This document shows positions 8,742 to 15,307 of a stretch of DNA of 19,558 nucleotides, one piece after another (the first letter of the stretch is position 1; each line of letters starts with the position of its first letter). This DNA comes from RUG754 sp045545455 (lineage in GTDB: Bacteria; Bacillota; Clostridia; Peptostreptococcales; Anaerovoracaceae), in assembly GCA_045545455.1 (NCBI GenBank), contig JAZQAY010000110.1, positions 1 to 19,558 of the forward strand, written 5' to 3'. The notes below the pieces were generated by a model, which had not been told where the DNA came from, did no database searches, and saw only the letters and a list, made by a program, of their open reading frames with translations. A program made the translations under genes and the position numbers.

Positions 8742-8770
8742 AAAAGAGGAACTCATCAGAGTTCCTTTTT
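8741..8770. terminator. Bidirectional terminator inside the end of the GNAT gene
   Basis: GGAACTC and GAGTTCC make a 7-bp stem around ATCA (8748-8765). Five T follow on the plus strand and TCTTTTTT on the minus strand. It ends the plus-strand aldolase gene, starting 6 bases after its stop, and can also end the converging five-gene operon. Its right arm encodes the last residues of the acetyltransferase (KEL), and that gene's stop codon is in the loop. Confidence 0.85.
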
Positions 8771-9196
8771 CATTATTACGGGATAACACTTAACGTTATA
8801 TTGTTCGCATTCAGGGCATTTGCTGACATCCGGCGCATCTTCCGGTTCCACCTTATCAAACCCCAGAGTCTCAAAGAATTCAGGCACCTTGGCTATGAGG
8901 TAAATCCTCTCACCTCCCATCTTCCTTACTTCATTTATAAGCTTATTCATCAGGATCCTGCCTATTCCGGTCCTTCTCATTGGAAGATCCACTCCAATGC
9001 CGCTTACGTAGAATTCTCCTGCTCTTTTTGAAAGTATTGCGCAGCCCACAAGGTAGTCAGGTTCCTGTATGACCTTCCATGCCCTGAGATACTCGTCGCT
9101 TCTTATCTCTTCATCACTGAATTCAAGGCCCATAGGCTTAAGGAACTCGATGAGACGTTCGTATTCATCTGTCTGTTTGATATAGAATCTGAGCAT
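8756..9196 (-). CDS. GNAT-family N-acetyltransferase, ArgA-like with a cysteine-rich tail
   Basis: GNAT proteins move an acetyl group from acetyl-CoA to an amine. The acetyl-CoA loop is RRTGIGRILMNKL at about residues 79-91, preceded by the beta-4 strand GEFYVSGIGVDLPM. PEFFETLGF near 109-117 is the typical late segment. The C-terminus adds CPECEQYNVKC, a CxxC-x6-C cluster that recalls the short N-acetylglutamate-synthase-like GNATs with a Cys-rich tail, so an amino-acid substrate is plausible but unproven. At 146 aa it is complete. The ATG overlaps the TAA of the upstream exporter in TAATG, so translation is probably by reinitiation. The last codons are part of a terminator hairpin. Confidence 0.85.
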   Translation of the reverse strand: MLRFYIKQTDEYERLIEFLKPMGLEFSDEEIRSDEYLRAWKVIQEPDYLVGCAILSKRAGEFYVSGIGVDLPMRRTGIGRILMNKLINEVRKMGGERIYLIAKVPEFFETLGFDKVEPEDAPDVSKCPECEQYNVKCYPVIMKKEL

Positions 9197-10455
9197 TATT
9201 TCAACCTCTTTTTAAATTCAGTCCTGAACTTGCCTGCTACAGCGACGAATATTATCCCCATCGAAATGGCAAGCGCTATGGTAAGGGCATTATTACCGTT
9301 GTATGCGGCGGCTTCCATGTCTTTATCCAGAAGACTTTCCATCGCATAATACAGCGAAGCACCGGGGATAAGAGCTATGGCTACCGACGTGAAGAATATG
9401 GTAGCAGGAGCCTTGTTCACCTTGGCCATTATCTCCGAATATATACCGATGAATACGGAAGCTATCAGAGTCGGGATAAATACGCTTCCCATAAGGTGTG
9501 CAAAAATAAGGTATATTCCCCAGGCGACAGCTCCTCCGACACCTGAATATATTACCTGACGTTTCTTCATATTGAAGAAAAGCGCGAAACCTATGCATCC
9601 GATGAAAGCGGTGATTATCTGTATAGTTACAGCCAGGGCTCCTGATCTTATAGGTATCATTATAAAAGGCACATGTATCTCTATAAGGGAAAGGTTTGCA
9701 AGTCCCTTCATAAGTGCCAGAGGCGCAGCAAATCCCAGAGCTATTGCCCCTGCTATCAATACTGCTTTTGCAAGTCTGAGTAGTCCTGTAGCGATATCTC
9801 CGATAAGCATATCCCTTATGGCATTAGTCATCGCTACGCCGGGGATCATCAGCATTATTTCGCCTATGAGCACTTTATCCAGATTGGCCAGTCCTAATGA
9901 ACAAAGCAGTATGGATATCACGCCTGATATCACGGAAGTGAAGAAGATTATCGCCATCTGGTTGATATTGAATCTCTTGAGGTTTCCTAGAAGATTGATG
10001 ATCAGAATACTCACGATAGAAGATATAAGTCCGTCAAATATGGATCCGCCGAAGAACACGGTGAACCCGCCTGCTACCATTATGCCGCTCAGATATCTGA
10101 GCCATAAGGGGTTTACAGGCCTGCTCATGACCTCAATGTATTTCTCCCTCATCTCAGTTATATCAGGCTTGTAAGTACAGATATATCTGGACAGATTGTT
10201 GAGATAATCCAGCCTGTCGAAGTTGGTGTCGCTTCGCTTGACCCTTCTGATCTGAGTTATGATATTGCCGCTGGGGTCCTCAAAAGTCACCTGGATATTA
10301 GTAGTCGTGATAAAAGCGTTCACCCTGTCCCAGGGACAATCATAGGAGGACACCATTCTCTCGATACTGTCCTCAACTCGGTTGACCTCGGCCCCGGCCA
10401 CCAGCATTTCTTCAGCTATGTCTAAAATTGTCTGTAATAATTTACCGTAGTCCAT
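9196..10455 (-). CDS. Threonine/serine exporter, ThrE family, full-length fusion
   Basis: ThrE proteins export threonine and serine, and some relatives (YjjP/YjjB) export succinate. This 419-aa protein carries both halves in one chain. The cytoplasmic N-terminal part (1-110) begins with the signature GAEVNRVEDSIERM at 21-34 and is followed by about ten hydrophobic segments. The first membrane half contains MIPGVAMTNAIRDMLIGD near 203-220; the second contains ALIPGASLYYAME. The ATG at 10455 fits the family N-terminus, but no Shine-Dalgarno site precedes it. A TATAAT lies over the folC stop codon 20 bases upstream, so a separate short transcript is possible. It follows folC by 20 bases and overlaps the GNAT gene by one base. 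Substrate is inferred from family only. Confidence 0.9.
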   Translation of the reverse strand: MDYGKLLQTILDIAEEMLVAGAEVNRVEDSIERMVSSYDCPWDRVNAFITTTNIQVTFEDPSGNIITQIRRVKRSDTNFDRLDYLNNLSRYICTYKPDITEMREKYIEVMSRPVNPLWLRYLSGIMVAGGFTVFFGGSIFDGLISSIVSILIINLLGNLKRFNINQMAIIFFTSVISGVISILLCSLGLANLDKVLIGEIMLMIPGVAMTNAIRDMLIGDIATGLLRLAKAVLIAGAIALGFAAPLALMKGLANLSLIEIHVPFIMIPIRSGALAVTIQIITAFIGCIGFALFFNMKKRQVIYSGVGGAVAWGIYLIFAHLMGSVFIPTLIASVFIGIYSEIMAKVNKAPATIFFTSVAIALIPGASLYYAMESLLDKDMEAAAYNGNNALTIALAISMGIIFVAVAGKFRTEFKKRLK

Positions 10456-10475
10456 TTATGTAAATAACACTTGAA

Positions 10476-11789
10476 TTATAATAGATCAAACCTCTTTCTT
10501 ATGAGAGTTCTGAGCTTTCCGATAAGATACAGTGAACCGCAGCAGATTATGCCTTCATAATCTTCAACTCTGTCCAATGCGGCATTTAAAGCTTCACTGT
10601 TATCCGGATAATTCTCTGCCTTCCCTCCCATTTTTACAATTAATTCCGATAGTTCAGATGCGCTCATCTTTCTCGGGTTTTCAGGTTCAGTTGCGATGAA
10701 GTCATCTGCGATCCTCCTGAACTCACCGACTATATGTTCTGTATCCTTATCCCTTAGCATACCTGTGAGCATGAGGAGCTTCTTTCCCTGAAGCAGTTTT
10801 TCATACCCTTCCCTGAGGGTCCTTGCTCCGTCGGGATTGTGGGCCCCGTCGATTATGATGAGAGGTTCAGCGTTCATCACTTCGAACCTTCCGATCTGCT
10901 TAGCCCTGAAGAGGCCTTCATAGACAGCATCTATCCCTATCTCGATCTCTCTTTCATCCTGAAGCACTTCTATTGCCTTAAGAGCACATACGGCATTCTC
11001 TATCTGATGCTCTCCCAGCATCGAAACCTTGAGTCCGTAGTATTGGGCACCAAGTGTCACGTCAAAGACAGTTCCTGAGAGGCTCTCAGATACGATCTCA
11101 GGGGCGATATCTGCTGTTTCATATAATTCAGCGCTGCACTCTGAAGCCTTGTCTCTGAAGACCTCAAGGGCTTCCTCAGCCTTGGCTGAAGTAACAGCAG
11201 GACATCCTGTCTTGATTATCCCCGCCTTATTTCCCGCGATCTCTTTCAGGGTATTTCCAAGTCTGTCTGTATGGTCGAATGATATGGAAGTTATGACGCT
11301 TACAAGCGGATCCTTGATTATATTCGTTGAATCTCCTATTCCTCCGAGACCCACTTCCAGCACTACGTAATCAGCTTTCTTTTCTTTGAAGTAAAGGAAA
11401 GCCACTGCAGTGATAACTTCGAACTCCGTAGGAGAATCCTCTCCCCTGTCTGTTAGGACTTTTACCTTCTCCAGGACCCTGTCAGTATAGACTTGAAGAT
11501 CTTCGTCGGAGATAAAGTTGTGATCCAGTTCTATCCTCTCGTTGAATACTTCGAGAAACGGTGAGGTATAAAGGCCTGTCCTGTAACCCTGAACTTCAAG
11601 GATCTCATATATGTACTTGCACACTGAACCCTTGCCGTTGGTCCCTGCAACGTGGATGCACTTAAGTTCATCCTGAGGGTCTCCCAGTTCATGCATGAGA
11701 GAAGTCATCCTCTCAAGTCCCAGTACGCTTCCGAATTTTTCGAATTCATGTATCTTTGAAATCGCGTCCATATCATTACACAGGCGCAA
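10476..11789 (-). CDS. folC: Folylpolyglutamate synthase / dihydrofolate synthase
   Basis: FolC adds glutamates to folates, using ATP, and often also makes dihydrofolate from dihydropteroate. The 437-aa Mur-ligase-like protein has the P-loop AGTNGKGSV at 48-56, YTSPFL and NERI near 74-86, SFDHTDRLG, the carbamylated-lysine region GNKAGIIK, and the C-terminal-domain DGAHNPDG near 314. The usual DATN reads GDSTN. The start is uncertain: TTG at 11789 has AAAGG at a good distance, while ATG at 11771 matches the family N-terminus (MDAISKIHEFEKFG) but has no ribosome site. Both the AAAGG and the TTG lie in a 34-base hairpin. The gene is 40 bases after valS and 20 before the ThrE-like gene. FolC commonly follows valS in Bacillota, so the pairing is normal. 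Confidence 0.94.
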   Translation of the reverse strand: MRLCNDMDAISKIHEFEKFGSVLGLERMTSLMHELGDPQDELKCIHVAGTNGKGSVCKYIYEILEVQGYRTGLYTSPFLEVFNERIELDHNFISDEDLQVYTDRVLEKVKVLTDRGEDSPTEFEVITAVAFLYFKEKKADYVVLEVGLGGIGDSTNIIKDPLVSVITSISFDHTDRLGNTLKEIAGNKAGIIKTGCPAVTSAKAEEALEVFRDKASECSAELYETADIAPEIVSESLSGTVFDVTLGAQYYGLKVSMLGEHQIENAVCALKAIEVLQDEREIEIGIDAVYEGLFRAKQIGRFEVMNAEPLIIIDGAHNPDGARTLREGYEKLLQGKKLLMLTGMLRDKDTEHIVGEFRRIADDFIATEPENPRKMSASELSELIVKMGGKAENYPDNSEALNAALDRVEDYEGIICCGSLYLIGKLRTLIRKRFDLL

Positions 11790-11816
11790 AAAACACCTTT
11801 CGGAATCTTTTGCGCC
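11783..11816 (-). promoter_or_regulatory. Long hairpin over the folC ribosome site and TTG start
   Basis: Read on the minus strand, GGCGCAAAA and TTTTGCGCC pair perfectly. The 16 bases between can extend the stem by A-U, G-U and C-G pairs with one U-U mismatch, to a GAAA tetraloop. The whole 34 bases thus fold as one hairpin of 15 positions. The AAAGG site is at the tip and the TTG codon (11789-11787) is in the lower right arm. No T-run follows on the minus strand, so it is not an ordinary terminator of valS. Confidence 0.7.
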
Positions 11817-11829
11817 CTTCTCTTTCTTT

Positions 11830-14553
11830 TTATTTTATCTTAGCACTTACGCTTTCAAGCTGTTTGGTCACCTTTTCGAGCATTTCCTCGTATTTGACAA
11901 GTTTCTCTTTCTCAGCCTGGATCTTGGCCTCAGGAGCCTTGGATACGAAGCCGGGGTTGTTCAGCATTCCGTTGGAACGCTTTACTTCTCCCTCAAGTCT
12001 CTTCTTTTCCCTGGTCAGTCTTTCGAACTCTTCCTTGTAATCAACGAGCTCATCGAGAGGAACGTAGATCTCAGCACCGTCGATGACTGCGGATACTGCA
12101 TCCTCAGGAATGTCTGACTTGCTGTCCGTATAGGTGAGTTCTGAGATGTTTGCAAGGCTTACGAGATAAGGTTCTCCTGCCTTTATGTAAGCAGCCTTCT
12201 CGCCTTCGGAAAGAACGGTAACCCTGATCTTCTTGGAAGGAACTACGCCTTTCTCAGCCTTGATATTTCTGATGGCCTTGATAGCGTCCATGGACATTTC
12301 CAGGGTCTTTACAGCCTCGGGATAGATGTAGCTGAGGCTTGTCTCAGGCCATTCAGCACCGATGATATACTTCGGCTCATCCTCGCTGTGAGGAAGGAAT
12401 CCCCAGATCTCCTCTGTGATGAAAGGCATGAAGGGATGAAGCATCTTAAGCATATTCTTAAGGCACATGATCAGTACGAACCTTGCTACCTTTTTGTCTT
12501 CTTCGTCATCAGACCAGAGTCTGGGCTTGACGAGCTCGATGTACCAGTCGCAGTATTCGTTCCAGATAAGGTCGTATACCCTCTGTCCTGCCAGAGCCAG
12601 GTCATATCTGTCCATAGCCTGGTTAACGTATTCCACAGCGTCGTTGATCTTATTGATCATCCACTTATCCTCGTTCTTAAGAGGAATATTGGAGAAATCC
12701 GTGGTATTGGCGCAGACCTTACCGCAGCAGTCTGAACAGCACTTGGCCATTTCCCTGAAGTTTCCGTCTTCGTCCTGGATGTTCATGATAACGAATCTGG
12801 AAGCGTTCCAGAGCTTGTTTGCGAAGTTTCTGGCGGATTCGATCTTCTCTGTCTGGAATCTCATATCGTTTCCGGGGCTGATACCTGTTGAAAGCATGAA
12901 TCTTAAAGCGTCAGCACCGTATTTATCTATCATCTCCAGAGGATCTATGCCGTTTCCGAGAGATTTTGACATCTTACGTCCCTGAGCGTCTCTTACGAGT
13001 CCGTGGATGTAAATATCATAGAAAGGCACTTCACCCATATATTCAAGTCCGGAGAACATCATCCTTACTACCCAGAAGAAGATGATATCGTATCCTGTGA
13101 TCATCGTGGTCGTAGGATAGAAATATTCAAGATCGGGAGTCTTCTCAGGCCAGCCGAAAACTGAGAACGGCCAGAGAGCTGAGGAGAACCATGTATCGAG
13201 AACGTCCTCATCCTGATGGATGTGCTTTCCTCCGCACTTAGGACATACTGTAGGATCCTGGCGGGAAACGATCAGTTCACCGCAGTCTTCGCAGTAGTAT
13301 GCAGGGATCCTGTGTCCCCACCAGAGCTGACGGGAGATGCACCAGTCCTTGATGCCTTCAAGCCAGTGAAGATATGTCTTATCGAATCTTTCGGGGATGA
13401 ATCTGGAAGTACCGTCCTTGACAGCCTTGATGGCGGGCTTGGCAAGTTCTTCCATAGCTACGAACCACTGATCTGAAAGCATGGGCTCGATAGCTGAATG
13501 ACATCTGTAACACTCCCCTTCGGGAATTACCATCTTTTCGATCTTAACAAGGTATCCTGCATCTTCAAGATCCTTTACCCAGGCTTTACGGCATTCATAG
13601 CGGTCCATTCCCTCGTACTTGCCTGCAAGAGAATTCATGGTAGCGTTCTCATTGATGCAGCTTACGCAAGGGAGATCGTGTCTCTGCCCTACTTCAAAGT
13701 CGTTGAAATCATGTGCAGGAGTGATCTTTACTGCACCGGTACCTTTTTCAGGATCCGGATAAGGGTCTGCGATGATGGGAATGGGCTTATTGATTATGGG
13801 AAGAAGGACCTTCTTACCGATGATATCCTTATATCTGGGGTCATCTCCCTGAACTGCGATGGCTTCATCGCTGAACATGGTCTCAGGTCTGGAAGTTGCG
13901 ATTATAATTCCGTCGAAGCTTCCATCCTCAGCAGGATATCTGAAATACCAGTAGTTACCGTCCTTATCGTTATGCTCAACTTCTGCGTCTGATAATGAAG
14001 TTCCGCATACAGGACACCAGTTTATGAGACGGTTGCCTCTGTAGATGAGTCCTTTTTCATATAACCTTACGAAGGCTTCCTTAACAGCATTGGAGCATCC
14101 TTCATCCATCGTGAAGCGTTCTCTTGACCAGTCACAGGAATCTCCGAGTTTACGGCACTGACGGGTGATCCTGCCGCCGTATTCCTTCTTCCACGCCCAT
14201 GCGCGCTTAAGGAATTCCTCACGTCCCAGATCTTCCTTTTCAAGGCCTTCCTCCTCACGGATCTTCTGTACGACCTTAACCTCGGTCGCGATGGATGCGT
14301 GGTCGGAACCGGGTACCCAGAGAGCCTCATAGCCCTGCATCCTCTTATATCTTGTAAGGCCATCCTGGAGAGTATGGTCCAGAGCGTGACCCATATGAAG
14401 CTGTCCTGTGATGTTCGGAGGAGGCATAACGATGGTGAAAGGCTTCTTATCGGGATTGATCTCCGCTCTGAAGCAGCCCTCCTCTTCCCAGGTCTGATAG
14501 ATACGATCCTCGAAATCCTTGGGATCATAGGTTTTTGCTAAATTTTTCTGCAT
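11830..14553 (-). CDS. valS: Valyl-tRNA synthetase
   Basis: ValS is the class I synthetase that charges tRNA-Val and edits mischarged threonine. At 907 aa it is slightly long. The HIGH motif reads HMGH at 53-56 after PPPNITGQL, and KMSKS is at 527-531. The editing domain lies between about 190 and 330 (TSRPETMFSDEAIAV, TPAHDFNDFEVG). Zinc-type cysteine pairs occur in CYRCH and in YYCEDCGELI / CPKCGGKH. The C-terminal 70 residues are the usual tRNA-binding coiled coil. Just after NASRFVIMN there are about 25 extra residues with five cysteines (C605, C606, C609, C610, C614). The ATG follows AAAGGAG by 7 bases. It begins 11 bases after mntP, so no T-box leader can regulate it. Confidence 0.97.
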   Translation of the reverse strand: MQKNLAKTYDPKDFEDRIYQTWEEEGCFRAEINPDKKPFTIVMPPPNITGQLHMGHALDHTLQDGLTRYKRMQGYEALWVPGSDHASIATEVKVVQKIREEEGLEKEDLGREEFLKRAWAWKKEYGGRITRQCRKLGDSCDWSRERFTMDEGCSNAVKEAFVRLYEKGLIYRGNRLINWCPVCGTSLSDAEVEHNDKDGNYWYFRYPAEDGSFDGIIIATSRPETMFSDEAIAVQGDDPRYKDIIGKKVLLPIINKPIPIIADPYPDPEKGTGAVKITPAHDFNDFEVGQRHDLPCVSCINENATMNSLAGKYEGMDRYECRKAWVKDLEDAGYLVKIEKMVIPEGECYRCHSAIEPMLSDQWFVAMEELAKPAIKAVKDGTSRFIPERFDKTYLHWLEGIKDWCISRQLWWGHRIPAYYCEDCGELIVSRQDPTVCPKCGGKHIHQDEDVLDTWFSSALWPFSVFGWPEKTPDLEYFYPTTTMITGYDIIFFWVVRMMFSGLEYMGEVPFYDIYIHGLVRDAQGRKMSKSLGNGIDPLEMIDKYGADALRFMLSTGISPGNDMRFQTEKIESARNFANKLWNASRFVIMNIQDEDGNFREMAKCCSDCCGKVCANTTDFSNIPLKNEDKWMINKINDAVEYVNQAMDRYDLALAGQRVYDLIWNEYCDWYIELVKPRLWSDDEEDKKVARFVLIMCLKNMLKMLHPFMPFITEEIWGFLPHSEDEPKYIIGAEWPETSLSYIYPEAVKTLEMSMDAIKAIRNIKAEKGVVPSKKIRVTVLSEGEKAAYIKAGEPYLVSLANISELTYTDSKSDIPEDAVSAVIDGAEIYVPLDELVDYKEEFERLTREKKRLEGEVKRSNGMLNNPGFVSKAPEAKIQAEKEKLVKYEEMLEKVTKQLESVSAKIK

Positions 14554-14564
14554 AATAAGCTCCT

Positions 14565-15143
14565 TTATAAAACTACGCCGTCAAGGAATACCTTGATGCC
14601 GATAATTATCAGAATGATACCGCCGATGGTGGTCTCTTTAACTCTTAACTTTCCTTTGATGAGATGGCCTGTGTTCAGAGCCAGCATACAAAGAACGAAA
14701 GTCGTGACTCCGATGATTAGGCCGGATACAAGCGCCATATATATGTTATAGTCCGAAATAGTGAAACCCACCGAAAGAGCATCTATCGAAGTAGCTATGC
14801 CTTGTACGATAAGTTCACGCACACCTATCTTCCTTAAGGTCCCGTCACCTTCCTCATCCTTTTCCCTTATCATGCTGATACCGAGATAAAGGAGAAGAAA
14901 AAGAGATATCCAGGGCGTGAACCCGGTAAGTACGTTTATGAGGCTGACCAGTTCATGAACAAAAAACCATCCGGCGAACGGCATGATGAACTGAAACAGT
15001 CCAAACGTACCGGCTATCATTGCTTTGCGGCCTTTTGACATTTCCGGTTCTCTCAAACTATCGGCGACAGAAACGCTGAATGCGTCCATTGCCAGGCCCG
15101 CACCTAAAGCCAGACTGGTCACAAAAAATGAAAGTCCAAACAT
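14565..15143 (-). CDS. mntP: Manganese efflux pump MntP
   Basis: MntP exports Mn(II) across the inner membrane. The 192-aa protein has six hydrophobic segments in two repeated halves. Each half carries the family's acidic motif: GLAMDAFSVSVADSL with D20, and GIATSIDALSVG with D121, matching the essential aspartates of E. coli MntP (D16 and D118). The length is close to the E. coli 188 aa. The ATG at 15143 places D20 about where the family has it. No ribosome site precedes it, and the -10 hexamer ends only 9 bases upstream. I looked for the manganese (yybP-ykoY) riboswitch common before such genes; there is no room for one. It heads the run that includes valS and folC. Confidence 0.93.
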   Translation of the reverse strand: MFGLSFFVTSLALGAGLAMDAFSVSVADSLREPEMSKGRKAMIAGTFGLFQFIMPFAGWFFVHELVSLINVLTGFTPWISLFLLLYLGISMIREKDEEGDGTLRKIGVRELIVQGIATSIDALSVGFTISDYNIYMALVSGLIIGVTTFVLCMLALNTGHLIKGKLRVKETTIGGIILIIIGIKVFLDGVVL

Positions 15144-15152
15144 AACTAATAA

Positions 15153-15181
15153 ATTATAGCAAATCTTTTCAGTTCTGTTAA
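15153..15181 (-). promoter_or_regulatory. Strong mntP operon promoter predicting a leaderless mRNA
   Basis: On the minus strand, -35 TTAACA (15181-15176) and -10 TATAAT (15158-15153) are 17 bases apart, with TGC before the -10 (extended -10). Only 9 bases separate the -10 from the ATG, so transcription should begin 3-4 bases before the start codon. TAGCAAA (15157-15163), overlapping the -10, is mirrored by TTTGCTA at 15189-15195 and could form part of an operator. Confidence 0.75.
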
Positions 15182-15209
15182 GTGGTATTTTGCTAAAAAA
15201 TGGCTATAA

Positions 15210-15237
15210 ATCATTGAGTTTTTTGTAATTCAATGAT
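15210..15237. promoter_or_regulatory. Inverted repeat over the hydrogenase promoter, operator candidate
   Basis: ATCATTGA and TCAATGAT are perfect inverted copies separated by 12 bases, so the half-sites lie two helical turns apart. They flank the -35/-10 spacer of the plus-strand promoter. This is typical geometry for a dimeric repressor or activator. The sequence does not match the FNR or Rex consensus sites as I know them. Confidence 0.5.
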
Positions 15238-15242
15238 AATAT
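15214..15242 (+). promoter_or_regulatory. Probable promoter of the [FeFe] hydrogenase gene
   Basis: -35 TTGAGT (15214-15219) and -10 TAATAT (15237-15242) have a 17-base spacer, with TGA before the -10. A start near 15249 gives a leader of about 59 bases holding a GC hairpin. The -10 matches only 4 of 6 consensus positions, so activation by a regulator would fit. Confidence 0.5.
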
Positions 15243-15254
15243 TAAATTGTGCTT

Positions 15255-15290
15255 GAGCATGCCCGTGTTTTCGGGCTCTTTATTTTGCTT
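15255..15290 (+). promoter_or_regulatory. Leader hairpin with T-rich tail before the hydrogenase gene
   Basis: GCCCG (15261-15265) and CGGGC (15272-15276) pair around TGTTTT, with extra GAG/TC pairing below. The tail TTTATTTTGCTTTT follows at once. It looks like a weak intrinsic terminator placed between promoter and start codon, which suggests transcription attenuation. No plus-strand gene lies upstream in the window for it to terminate. Confidence 0.5.
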
Positions 15291-15307
15291 TTGAAAGGTG
15301 TGTATTT

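Noticed and set aside
11783..11816. Hairpin as a terminator of valS
   Set aside because: The minus-strand sequence after it is TGTGTAATG, without a T-run; the T-rich side faces the plus strand, where no transcript is expected.
13498..13992. 164-codon plus-strand frame in valS
   Set aside because: It lies under the editing domain of a well-conserved synthetase and has no family features of its own.
14554..14564. T-box leader for valS
   Set aside because: Only 11 bases separate mntP and valS, and no T-box sequence is seen upstream of mntP.
15144..15307. Manganese riboswitch (yybP-ykoY) before mntP
   Set aside because: The promoter is only a few bases from the ATG, and none of the motif's conserved segments occur on the minus strand.
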